A stretch of 64,000 bases of DNA, from positions 124,001 to 188,000 of the forward strand of contig JAGWTR010000003.1 of the NCBI GenBank assembly GCA_028868855.1. The letters are read 5' to 3'. This DNA is from Burkholderiales bacterium (lineage in GTDB: Bacteria; Pseudomonadota; Gammaproteobacteria; Burkholderiales; Burkholderiaceae_C). Shown in pieces: positions 44,479 through 52,369 of the stretch. The notes beneath the pieces are model-generated. The model saw nothing but the letters and a program-made list of their open reading frames with translations. It was not told the origin of the DNA and did no database searches. Every line of letters begins with the position of its first letter. Within the stretch, counting starts at the first letter, position 1. A program made the translations under genes and the position numbers.

Positions 44479-45090
44479 ATGTCTCTGGCTTCTTTGACAT
44501 GGTGGCCGCGCTCGTTCGCATCCCTCGCGTTGGCGCTGTCCTGGCTGCCTCTTCCCGGTGTGGCTCAAATGCCCGCTTCGGCGCCGACGCCGATGTCTGC
44601 GTCCTCGTGCCCGCGCCTTCTCGACAAAACCTTCCCCAGGCTGCAGGACGAAAAACCGCAGTCGCTGTGCCAGTACGCCGGCCACGTCGTGCTGGTGGTG
44701 AACACGGCCAGCTATTGCGGCTTCACCCCGCAGTACAAGGGCCTGGAGGCGCTCCATGCCAAGTACAAGGATCGGGGCTTGGTGGTGCTCGGGTTTCCGT
44801 CGAACGACTTTGGCAGCCAGGAGCCCGGCAGCGCCAAGCAAATCGCCGAGTTCTGCGCCAACACCTATGGTGTGAAGTTTCCGATGTTTGCGAAAAGCCA
44901 TGTGCGTGGGGCAGACGTGAACCCCTTGCATGCCGAGTTGATCAAGGCCACCGGCACGATGCCCAAGTGGAACTTCTACAAATACCTGATCGGGCGTGAT
45001 GGGCGCACCGTGACGGCCTACAGCAGCCTGACCAAGCCCGACGATGCGGACTTGGTGAAGGACATCGAGGCGCAGCTGGCGGTCAAGTGA
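44479..45090 (+). CDS. periplasmic glutathione-peroxidase-family thiol peroxidase
   Basis: A 203-residue GPx-like protein with a signal peptide (WPRSFASLALALSWLPLPGVAQ). The peroxidatic Cys80 is in 'NTASYCGFTPQYKGLEAL'; Trp164 and Asn165 are in 'KWNFYKYLIG'. The usual catalytic Gln (NQF) is Asp110 here ('GFPSNDFGSQEPG'), unlike the cytosolic paralogue at 58471. Two extra Cys residues precede the domain. It reduces peroxides, probably with thioredoxin- or DsbD-like donors in the periplasm, by inference. GGAG lies 7 nt before the ATG at 44479. Divergent from the Slam-like gene. Confidence 0.88.
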   Translation: MSLASLTWWPRSFASLALALSWLPLPGVAQMPASAPTPMSASSCPRLLDKTFPRLQDEKPQSLCQYAGHVVLVVNTASYCGFTPQYKGLEALHAKYKDRGLVVLGFPSNDFGSQEPGSAKQIAEFCANTYGVKFPMFAKSHVRGADVNPLHAELIKATGTMPKWNFYKYLIGRDGRTVTAYSSLTKPDDADLVKDIEAQLAVK

Positions 45091-45102
45091 GCCCCTTGGG
45101 GT

Positions 45103-45132
45103 AAAAAAAAGCCCCGCCAAGAAGGCGGGGCT
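45103..45132 (-). terminator. intrinsic terminator pointing along the minus strand
   Basis: AGCCCCGCC (45110-45118) and GGCGGGGCT (45124-45132) form a 9-bp stem; eight A residues precede it, giving a T-run only for minus-strand transcription. No minus-strand gene feeds it, as the gene to the right is on the plus strand. It could end an unannotated small RNA. Confidence 0.6.
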
Positions 45133-45235
45133 GCGCAAACCTGTGTGGCTTGTCTGGAATTGTCGATCTACCTCCACTCTTGCCGTGATGACAGCGTGTG
45201 TGTTGCTAATGTAGAAGATGGCCTGCGCCGCCCAT

Positions 45236-45340
45236 ATCCCCCTGTGGGGGGATTTGCCCCTCAAGTCGGGCGTTGTTTTGGTCGAAGAAAGGATGAATCA
45301 TGGGCTTGAGCTTGCCCACGGGGTCCCCATCTGGGGGTAG
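45236..45340 (+). other. structured leader upstream of DUF3567 gene
   Basis: Two GC-rich hairpins: ATCCCCC/GGGGGGAT with a TGT loop at 45236-45253, and a CCCCATCTGGGG hairpin near 45324-45335. They occupy the 5' region of the DUF3567 gene. No known riboswitch consensus is recognised. Confidence 0.35.
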
Positions 45341-45363
45341 ATCAGTAATCTGGAGTGCAGTCC

Positions 45364-45645
45364 ATGCAAATGCTTTACAACTCCGACAACTATGCGGTTC
45401 TTCAGATCGAAATGATTGCAGAAAATGCCCCTGTGTTGCCGGCCAAGGTGGTGGCCCTGACCCGCGGGGGTTATGAAATCGTCGACAAGTTCGCTCGCAA
45501 GGAGCTGTTCATTGAAGGCGCCATGGCGGAAAGCTTCAAGGAAGGGGTGGATGCCCTGATCGAAAGCTCGCCCAGCATTGAAGAATTTGATGCCTACCTC
45601 GAACGCTACGCTTGCCTGGCTCAGCAGCCAGTCGTGATGCATTAG
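45364..45645 (+). CDS. DUF3567 family small protein
   Basis: A 93-residue cytosolic acidic protein: 'MQMLYNSDNYAVLQIEM', 'GGYEIVDKFARKELFIEGAMAESFKEGVDALI' and 'IEEFDAYLERYACL' match DUF3567, a family largely confined to Burkholderiales. The 3D fold and role are unknown to me. It has a 270-nt upstream region with hairpins and a TGGAG ribosome-binding site before the ATG at 45364. Confidence 0.8.
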   Translation: MQMLYNSDNYAVLQIEMIAENAPVLPAKVVALTRGGYEIVDKFARKELFIEGAMAESFKEGVDALIESSPSIEEFDAYLERYACLAQQPVVMH

Positions 45646-45735
45646 GCGTTTAGGCCCTCCGGGCATTCAAGTCCGCGCTGGCGCTGCCGAAACGATAACC
45701 AGGTAGTTTTGTAATCTGGATTTTCGTGGGGGCGC

Positions 45736-47850
45736 ATGGCGCAGGATCTCATGATGGTCCGCCACAACGGCGTCGCGATGATCGCGGCGTGGTTTTTGGC
45801 GGTGTACGCCATTTACGTTCAAACCCTGGTGACCCGCCGCTTGCGGGCCGCCGAGTCTGACCTTTCCTGGTGGTGGTTGATCGGCGGTGCCCTGACCGTC
45901 GGCACCGGGGTGTGGGCGCAGAGCTTTGTCAGCCTGCTGGGCCGCCAGTTGCCCATCCAGCTGGGTTACCGGCCGGAGATCATCATGGCGGCATGGTTGC
46001 CGGCGGTGATGGCCGGCGCCATCACGATCGGGTCGATCGCTCAAGTTCGGTTCAGCCCATTCAAGCGGGTCCGCAGTGTGGCCGCGGTATCGGCGATCTT
46101 TTGTCTGATTGCCTACTTGAATGTGTCGTCCACGACCTTGACTCCCGCTGTGGTCTGGGATGGCTGGATGGCGGGGGCGGCGCTGTTGATTGCCCTGGTG
46201 GGTGCCGGTGTGGGCTCGGTGATGATGCGCCGAGAGCAGCTGTTGGAGGCCCGGTGGTCGCGCCAGTTGCTGGTGGCCTTGGTGCTGGGCAGTTTCCTGA
46301 GCCTGGGGCAATGGCTCATGATCGAGGCCGCAGGTGTGCCTGCTTCGGCGGTGTGTCTGAGCGTCGATCAGCTGTCGGGCCAGCACCTTGAATGGCTGAT
46401 CACCGGGGTGGTGGTGATGGTTCTGGTGTTGACGCAACTGGGCGCCGCGCTGGACGGCATTTTGCGTAGCCGGCATGCGCAATTGGAGACCTCGCTGCGC
46501 CTGGCGCACACGGAGTTGCAGACGGCCGCCAACCGTGATGCACTGACGGGGCTGCTCAATCGGGCCGGTTTTGAGGCCTATCTGGGTGAAGTCATGGCCT
46601 CGGCCGATGAGTGTTCGGGAGGCGTGGTCGTGATGCGCATCAACCTGGATGGTTTTCGTGCGCTGGTCAACACCTATGGCCACGCCTTGGGCGACACGCT
46701 GCTGCGCCAGGTGGCGCAACGGCTGCTGGTGCTGGTGCGCAGCAGCGATGCGCCGGCCCGGGCCGATGGCGAGGAGTTCATGCTGCTGCTGCGCAACATG
46801 CCGGACCAGGTGACGGTGATTCAGTTGGCCCAGCGCATTGGCGCGGCGGTCAGCATGCCTTGCCTCATCGATGGGGAAGAAATCAGTGTGACCTGCTCCA
46901 TCGGCATCGCCATGCACTCGGACAGCGCCACGCCCGCGCAATTGATTGGCCATGCCAACGAGGCCATGTTGACGGCCAGCAAGGCCGGTGGTGGCATGTA
47001 TTGCCTGCATGCGCCGGGCATGGACCAGTCGGGTTCTCGGCAAGTGGAAATGCAGCGCGAGCTGCGCCACGCCATTCAACGCAGCGAGCTGACCTTGCAT
47101 TTCCAGCCCAAGCTGGATGCGCTCAACGGCCGGTTGGTGGGGGTGGAGGGGCTGCTGCGCTGGACCCATCCGCAGCGCGGTCCCATCAGTCCGGCCGACT
47201 TCATCCCGGTGGCCGAACGCTTTGGGCTGATCGGCGAGCTGGGCCTGTGGGTGCTCGACGAAGCCTGTCGACACATGCGCGTCTGGCTGGATATGGGGCT
47301 GGAGATCCCGGTGGCCGTCAATATGTCGGCGCATCAGTTGCGCGAATATGACCTGGAAGAGCGTGTGCGCGACGCGCTGGATCGACATCGTGTGCCGGCG
47401 TCCATGCTGATCATGGAGATCACCGAGTCGGTCGCCATGGACGACATCGAGGCGTCCTTGCGCGTGTTCGATATGCTCGATCGCATCGGGGTGAAGTTGT
47501 CCATTGATGATTTCGGGACGGGCTATTCGAGCCTGAGTTACCTGCGCCGCCTGCCCGCCCGCCAGATCAAGATCGACCGAAGTTTTGTGCGCGATCTGGA
47601 TCACAGCCGCGATGCCCGTGCCATTGTGGAGGCGGTGGTTCGCCTGGCCCATGCGCTGGGCTTGCAGGTGGTGGCCGAAGGCGTGGAAACACAAGCCCAG
47701 CGCGATGTGCTGGTAGAGCTGGGGTGCGATGAGCTGCAAGGCTTCTTGCTGGGGCGGCCCATGCCTGCAGCGGGTTTGCGCGAGTGGATGGCATTGCAAC
47801 CCGTCAAATTCCTGGAGACAGTGACCGAGGCCATGCATGTCGATATTTGA
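45736..47850 (+). CDS. membrane EAL phosphodiesterase with degenerate GGDEF
   Basis: A 704-residue c-di-GMP protein. Seven or so hydrophobic segments (about 10-240) resemble MHYT-type sensors, but the MHYT motif itself is not seen. The GGDEF motif is degenerate ('ARADGEEF'), so cyclase activity is unlikely; it may bind GTP as an allosteric input. The EAL domain is complete except for EGL instead of EAL ('GVEGLLRWTHP'): 'MEITESVAM', 'DDFGTGYSSLSYLRRLP', 'IKIDRSF' and 'VAEGVETQ' are intact. It probably hydrolyses c-di-GMP. Its end overlaps the next gene by 14 nt. Confidence 0.88.
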   Translation: MAQDLMMVRHNGVAMIAAWFLAVYAIYVQTLVTRRLRAAESDLSWWWLIGGALTVGTGVWAQSFVSLLGRQLPIQLGYRPEIIMAAWLPAVMAGAITIGSIAQVRFSPFKRVRSVAAVSAIFCLIAYLNVSSTTLTPAVVWDGWMAGAALLIALVGAGVGSVMMRREQLLEARWSRQLLVALVLGSFLSLGQWLMIEAAGVPASAVCLSVDQLSGQHLEWLITGVVVMVLVLTQLGAALDGILRSRHAQLETSLRLAHTELQTAANRDALTGLLNRAGFEAYLGEVMASADECSGGVVVMRINLDGFRALVNTYGHALGDTLLRQVAQRLLVLVRSSDAPARADGEEFMLLLRNMPDQVTVIQLAQRIGAAVSMPCLIDGEEISVTCSIGIAMHSDSATPAQLIGHANEAMLTASKAGGGMYCLHAPGMDQSGSRQVEMQRELRHAIQRSELTLHFQPKLDALNGRLVGVEGLLRWTHPQRGPISPADFIPVAERFGLIGELGLWVLDEACRHMRVWLDMGLEIPVAVNMSAHQLREYDLEERVRDALDRHRVPASMLIMEITESVAMDDIEASLRVFDMLDRIGVKLSIDDFGTGYSSLSYLRRLPARQIKIDRSFVRDLDHSRDARAIVEAVVRLAHALGLQVVAEGVETQAQRDVLVELGCDELQGFLLGRPMPAAGLREWMALQPVKFLETVTEAMHVDI

Positions 47851-49318
47851 ACGTCTGTCGGAGACGGTGAGGGCCGCACTGGCCGCCCTGTGGCGGCGCC
47901 AGCCTGAGTCATCCCCGCAATTGCTGCGTGCCTTGCAGGAGGCTCACGATGCGCGGATGGCCTTGAAGGACATGGCGCACCGAGACCCGCTGACCGGGCT
48001 GGCCAACCGGCTGCTGTTTGAGGACCGCCTGGATGGCGTCATTCGGCGCGCGGAACAAGCGGGGGATCGATTCAGCGTGTTGTTCATCGACCTGGATGGG
48101 TTTCGACCCATCAATGAGTCGTATGGACACCTGGCGGGCGATGCGGTCTTGCGAGAGGTCGGGCGGCGTCTGGATGAACTGGCGCGCCAGTCGGACACGG
48201 TGGCCCGCGTGGGCAGTGATCAATTTTTGATGCTGGTGGACGGCAACCCGGAAACCTCGGCGGCGGCGGTGGTGGCTTCGCGGGTGCGCAGCACGCTGGC
48301 ACAGCCCATGGACGTTGGCGGGCGGGGCCTGAAGCTGTCGTGCTCGATCGGCATCGTGCTGTACCCAGACCACGGGCCGCGCGCCAAGCTGATCGCCCAC
48401 GCCGAAGCGGCCATGATCGCGGCCAAGGAAGCCGGAGGTGGCCTGCACGCCTTCTTTGAAGAGCGCATGGAGGCCAATAGCGAAGAGCAGCTCAATCTGC
48501 AAAGCGATTTGCGCCACGCCATCGAACACGGCGCGCAAGGCCTGAGCCTGGACTACCAGCCCAAGATCAACAGCAAGACCGGACGCCTGACCGGGGTGGA
48601 GGCGCTGCTGCGCTGGCAGCACCCTCAGCATGGCGCCATCAGCCCGCTGGTGTTCGTGCCCGTGGCCGAGCGATTCGGCCTGATTGCGGGACTGGGGCAA
48701 TGGGTCATCGAGGAGACCTGTCGGCAGTTGCGGATCTGGCAGGACGAGGGGCTGGACCTGCGCGTGGCCATCAATCTGTCGGTGCACCAGCTGCGCCAAG
48801 GGGATCTGGTGGAGCGCATTGAGCAGGCCTTGAACGCGCACCGCATCAATCCCGATCGGATCATGTTCGAGGTGGCCGAGTCCGTGGCGATGGCCGATTC
48901 GCAAGCGTCCCATCGCCTGTTCGAACAGTTCCTTCGCTTGGGCGTGCAGGTGTCGATCGACGACTTTGGCGGGGGGCATGCCAGCCTGAGTCAGTTGCGC
49001 AAGCTGCCGGCCGGTCAGCTCAAGATTGACCACCGCCTGGTGCGCGACATGGCGCACGATGCCGACGCCAAGGCCGTGGTGGATGCGGCGGTGCGCCTGT
49101 CGCACGCACTGGGGATGGATGTGGTGGCCAAGGGGGTGGAAACCGCTCACCAGCAAAACATGCTGCTCAGTTATGGCTGCGATGAGCTGCAAGGCGATCT
49201 GGTGGGCAAGCCCATGCCAGGGGCCCAGATGGCCACATGGGCGCACAGCAGTGAGGCCGTGCCGCGCCCACGGATGGCGGGCACATCGGAGGCGTCGGGC
49301 GAGGGCCATCAACCCTGA
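47837..49318 (+). CDS. GGDEF-EAL protein with both active sites altered
   Basis: A 493-residue soluble protein without membrane segments. GGDEF motif is GSDQF ('ARVGSDQFLML'). In EAL, 'GVEALLRWQHP' is normal, but the DDFG loop reads 'DDFGGGHASLSQL' and the late motif is 'VAKGVET' with Lys replacing the catalytic Glu of VAEGVE. Both enzymatic functions are therefore predicted lost; it may bind c-di-GMP or a protein partner. It shares much sequence with the upstream gene, which it overlaps by 14 nt, suggesting duplication and division of labour. Confidence 0.85.
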   Translation: MSIFERLSETVRAALAALWRRQPESSPQLLRALQEAHDARMALKDMAHRDPLTGLANRLLFEDRLDGVIRRAEQAGDRFSVLFIDLDGFRPINESYGHLAGDAVLREVGRRLDELARQSDTVARVGSDQFLMLVDGNPETSAAAVVASRVRSTLAQPMDVGGRGLKLSCSIGIVLYPDHGPRAKLIAHAEAAMIAAKEAGGGLHAFFEERMEANSEEQLNLQSDLRHAIEHGAQGLSLDYQPKINSKTGRLTGVEALLRWQHPQHGAISPLVFVPVAERFGLIAGLGQWVIEETCRQLRIWQDEGLDLRVAINLSVHQLRQGDLVERIEQALNAHRINPDRIMFEVAESVAMADSQASHRLFEQFLRLGVQVSIDDFGGGHASLSQLRKLPAGQLKIDHRLVRDMAHDADAKAVVDAAVRLSHALGMDVVAKGVETAHQQNMLLSYGCDELQGDLVGKPMPGAQMATWAHSSEAVPRPRMAGTSEASGEGHQP

Positions 49319-49366
49319 TTTCGGCCTTGGCCGGCAAGTGCCTGAGAGACTTTCTACAATGGCGGG

Positions 49367-50464
49367 ATGAGCTCCATCGCCTCCCCCCAGTCCGCCACCG
49401 TCCCGGTGGAACGTCGCCCCTACACCCGTGGGGCCCAATTGCCCGAGATCATGCGCCAGCGCATCGTCATCCTGGACGGCGCCATGGGGACCATGATCCA
49501 GCGCTACAAGCTCACCGAGGCCGACTATCGGGGGGCACGCTTTGCCGACCATCCCAAGGACGTCAAAGGCAACAATGAACTGCTGCAGTTGACCAAGCCG
49601 GAGGTGATTCGCGAGATTCACGCGCAATACCTCGCGGCAGGCGCCGACCTGATCGAGACCAATACCTTTGGCGCCACCACCGTGGCCCAGGATGATTACG
49701 ACCTGCCCGAGCTGGCCTATGAGATGAATGTGGTGGGCGCCCGCCTGGCACGCGAGGTGTGCGATCAATACAGCACGTCGGACAAGCCGCGTTTTGTGGC
49801 CGGCGCCATCGGCCCCACGCCCAAGACGGCCAGCATCAGCCCGGATGTGAATGATCCGGCCGCGCGCAATGTCGATTTCGACACGCTGCGACAAGCCTAT
49901 TACGAGCAGGCCAAAGGCTTGATGGAGGGCGGCTGCGATGTCTTCCTGGTGGAAACCATTTTTGACACGCTCAACGCCAAGGCGGCGATTTTTGCGCTGG
50001 ACGAATTGTTTGAGGACACCGGCGAGCGGCTGCCCATCATCATCTCGGGCACGGTGACCGATGCCTCGGGCCGCATCCTGTCAGGCCAGACCGTCAGCGC
50101 CTTCTGGCATTCGGTGCGACACGCGCACCCACTGGCCATCGGCCTGAACTGTGCTTTGGGCGCCGCGCTGATGCGGCCTTACATCGAGGAGCTGTCCAAG
50201 ATTGCCGGGGACACCTTCATCAGCTGTTACCCCAACGCCGGCTTGCCCAACCCGATGAGCGACACCGGCTTTGACGAAACGCCGGAGATCACTGGCGGCC
50301 TGGTTGAAGACTTTGCCAAGGCGGGATTTTTGAACATCGCGGGTGGCTGCTGCGGCACCACGCCCGATCACATCGCGGCCATTGCGCGGCGCGTCAGCCA
50401 ACATCGCCCGCGCTGCCTGCATGAGGGCGCGGCGGGTTTTCTGAGCGGGCTGGCCGCGCGCTGA
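49367..50464 (+). CDS. metH: methionine synthase, homocysteine-methyltransferase module only
   Basis: A 365-residue protein corresponding to the N-terminal module of cobalamin-dependent MetH. '[24 protein letters not shown]' near residue 30, '[15 protein letters not shown]', and the zinc Cys in '[11 protein letters not shown]' and '[11 protein letters not shown]' are present. The folate, B12 and reactivation modules are absent and not encoded immediately downstream, so the enzyme must be split, with the rest elsewhere. Converts homocysteine to methionine with the missing partner. A TACAAT box lies 6 nt before the ATG and no ribosome-binding site is visible. Confidence 0.92.
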   Translation: MSSIASPQSATVPVERRPYTRGAQLPEIMRQRIVILDGAMGTMIQRYKLTEADYRGARFADHPKDVKGNNELLQLTKPEVIREIHAQYLAAGADLIETNTFGATTVAQDDYDLPELAYEMNVVGARLAREVCDQYSTSDKPRFVAGAIGPTPKTASISPDVNDPAARNVDFDTLRQAYYEQAKGLMEGGCDVFLVETIFDTLNAKAAIFALDELFEDTGERLPIIISGTVTDASGRILSGQTVSAFWHSVRHAHPLAIGLNCALGAALMRPYIEELSKIAGDTFISCYPNAGLPNPMSDTGFDETPEITGGLVEDFAKAGFLNIAGGCCGTTPDHIAAIARRVSQHRPRCLHEGAAGFLSGLAAR

Positions 50465-50478
50465 GAGGTGCCGCCGAT

Positions 50479-50682
50479 TCACTCCTGCAGCGCGTCGCGG
50501 TGGCGGGCCACGGCCTTGTCAAAGCTGGAGTCGGCCCAGGCTTGGCCCGCGCGCTGATGTGCCGTGCAAGCGTGGTCGAGGGCCCGGCTTTGCAATCCCT
50601 TGCCGCAATAACGCAGCAGAGCAGTGAACAGGGTCCGGGCTGGGTCACGGGGGTGATTCAGGGCCTTGGCTGAACTGGACAT
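50479..50682 (-). CDS. small conserved-type hypothetical protein
   Basis: A 67-residue protein starting MSSSAKALNHP at 50682, with GAGG 8 nt upstream. Mostly helical, with Arg, Ala and Asp in abundance ('ARTLFTALLRYCGKGLQSRALDHACTAHQRAGQAWADSSFD' region) and two Cys. No signal peptide or domain recognised. It lies between metH (convergent) and ybeY (same strand, 162 nt upstream). Confidence 0.5.
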   Translation of the reverse strand: MSSSAKALNHPRDPARTLFTALLRYCGKGLQSRALDHACTAHQRAGQAWADSSFDKAVARHRDALQE

Positions 50683-50844
50683 GGGGACCTCGGGATGGTT
50701 GGTCGATGCCATCCATTGTTCCGAAGACGCACGGATCGCGGTAGGGGGCCCGACCCACCCTCCCCCCGATCAGGCGGGTCGATCTGCGTGCAGCAATGCA
50801 CGGAAGGCGCGGCCCGTGCAAGGCGCTCGACTTGAGCGATCTTT

Positions 50845-51297
50845 TCAATAGGGGTCGGCAAAGCCCAGGCTGGCCAGGATGGCGCGCTCCTGCGCTTCCA
50901 TGGCCTCGGCTTCGTCGTGGACCAGGTGGTCGAAGCCTTGCGCGTGCAAGGTGCCATGCACCACCAAGTGGGCGTAGTGCGCCTCCAGGGTCTTGCCTTG
51001 CTCGCGGGCCTCACGCTCGACCACGGGGGCGCACAGCACCAGGTCGGCCGTGACCACGGGCTCCTGCGCGTAGTCAAAGGTCAGCACATTGGTGGCGTAG
51101 TCCTTCTGGCGGAACTCGCGGTTCAGGGCGCGGCCCTCGTCCTCGCCGACGATGCGCACGGTGATCTCGCCATCCAGGCCATCGACGGCCAGCGCGGCGC
51201 GGATCCAGCGGGCCACTTTGTGGCGTGGCAGGTGCTCGCGGTGCGCCTTGTCGGCGAATTGCAGGCTCAGGCTCAAGTGGGGTTGGGTGGGCTTCAT
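50845..51297 (-). CDS. ybeY: endoribonuclease YbeY (rRNA maturation)
   Basis: A 150-residue zinc-dependent endoRNase for 16S rRNA 3' processing and ribosome quality control. The metal motif is His114, His118 and His124 in '[17 protein letters not shown]'. '[19 protein letters not shown]' is the conserved mid-region. Its start overlaps the phoH stop by 4 nt. Normal length. Confidence 0.96.
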   Translation of the reverse strand: MKPTQPHLSLSLQFADKAHREHLPRHKVARWIRAALAVDGLDGEITVRIVGEDEGRALNREFRQKDYATNVLTFDYAQEPVVTADLVLCAPVVEREAREQGKTLEAHYAHLVVHGTLHAQGFDHLVHDEAEAMEAQERAILASLGFADPY

Positions 51298-52262
51298 TCG
51301 GTGGGTTCGTTCTGATGGGCGCGGTCGTAGGCCTCGACGATGCGGGCCACCAGCGGGTGGCGCACCACGTCAACGCTGGTGAAGCGGGTGAAGGCCACGC
51401 CCGAGACTTTGCTCAGGATGCGTTCGGCCTCGATCAGTCCGCTGCGGCTGCCTTTGGGCAGGTCGATCTGGCTGACGTCGCCGGTGACCACGGCGCGCGT
51501 GCCAAAGCCGATGCGCGTCAGGAACATCTTCATCTGCTCGGGGGTGGTGTTCTGTGCTTCGTCCAGGATGACAAAGGCATGGTTGAGGGTGCGCCCGCGC
51601 ATGAAGGCCAGCGGCGCGACCTCGATCAGGCCTTTTTCAAAGGCCTTGGTGACGCGGTCCAAGCCCATCAGGTCGTACAGCGCGTCATACAGGGGGCGCA
51701 GGTAGGGGTCGACCTTCTGGGCCAGGTCGCCCGGCAGGAAGCCCAGGCGTTCGCCCGCCTCGACGGCCGGGCGGGTCAGGATGATGCGCTGCACGGCGCT
51801 GCGCTCCAGCGCGTCGACCGCGCAGGCCACCGCCAGAAAGGTCTTGCCGGTGCCGGCCGGGCCGATGCCAAAGCTCAGGTCGTGTCCCAGGATGTTGCGC
51901 AGATAGGCCACCTGGTTGGTGGTGCGGCCTTGCAGGTCGGCGCGCCGGGTGTTGAGCTGGGGGCCTTGCGCGGTGAGCTCATCGGCGCGCGCGATGTCGC
52001 CCTGACGCGCGAGGGTGGAGGCCAGGGCCAGTTGCACCTGTTCCGGGCTGATCGGGCGTGCCGATTTGGCGTACAGCGCTTCCAGCAGGGCCAGGGCTTG
52101 CTCGGAGGCGCCCTTGGCGCCGTCGATGCGGAACTGGTCGCCGCGCCGCGCCACGGACACGCCCAGCGCGGCCTCGATGCTGCGCAGGTGTTCGTCCAGC
52201 GGGCCGCACAAGTGGGCCAACCGGGCGTTATCGAGGGGGGCGAATCGGTGACGAAGCGGCAT
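51294..52262 (-). CDS. PhoH-like ATPase
   Basis: A 322-residue PhoH-family P-loop NTPase. Walker A '[13 protein letters not shown]' at about residues 132-143, Walker B '[26 protein letters not shown]', and '[11 protein letters not shown]' sensor. The N-terminal 110 residues form the KH-like portion. Members are RNA helicase-like or phosphate-starvation linked; the coupling to ybeY (4-nt overlap) is common in proteobacteria and suggests ribosome or RNA quality control. The ATG at 52262 gives [10 protein letters not shown]. Confidence 0.94.
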   Translation of the reverse strand: MPLRHRFAPLDNARLAHLCGPLDEHLRSIEAALGVSVARRGDQFRIDGAKGASEQALALLEALYAKSARPISPEQVQLALASTLARQGDIARADELTAQGPQLNTRRADLQGRTTNQVAYLRNILGHDLSFGIGPAGTGKTFLAVACAVDALERSAVQRIILTRPAVEAGERLGFLPGDLAQKVDPYLRPLYDALYDLMGLDRVTKAFEKGLIEVAPLAFMRGRTLNHAFVILDEAQNTTPEQMKMFLTRIGFGTRAVVTGDVSQIDLPKGSRSGLIEAERILSKVSGVAFTRFTSVDVVRHPLVARIVEAYDRAHQNEPTE

Positions 52263-52369
52263 GTGAGGACCAGGTGTGAACAAATAACCCGCAAATTGTC
52301 GCTTGACCGAGGCTTGGGGGTGTGACGAATCTTGCAGAATGTCCTGGGCATTGCGCAAGGTGCGCAGCC

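Noticed and set aside
44479-45090. Selenocysteine glutathione peroxidase
   Set aside because: The active-site codon is a Cys codon and no in-frame TGA or SECIS-like hairpin is needed.
45667-47838. 723-codon minus-strand ORF opposite the GGDEF/EAL gene
   Set aside because: His/Gln-rich antisense frame; no family features.
50687-50844. Small RNA or tRNA-like element upstream of the 67-residue gene
   Set aside because: A CGTGCA/TGCACG hairpin with GCAA loop is present, but there is no T-run, promoter or cloverleaf.
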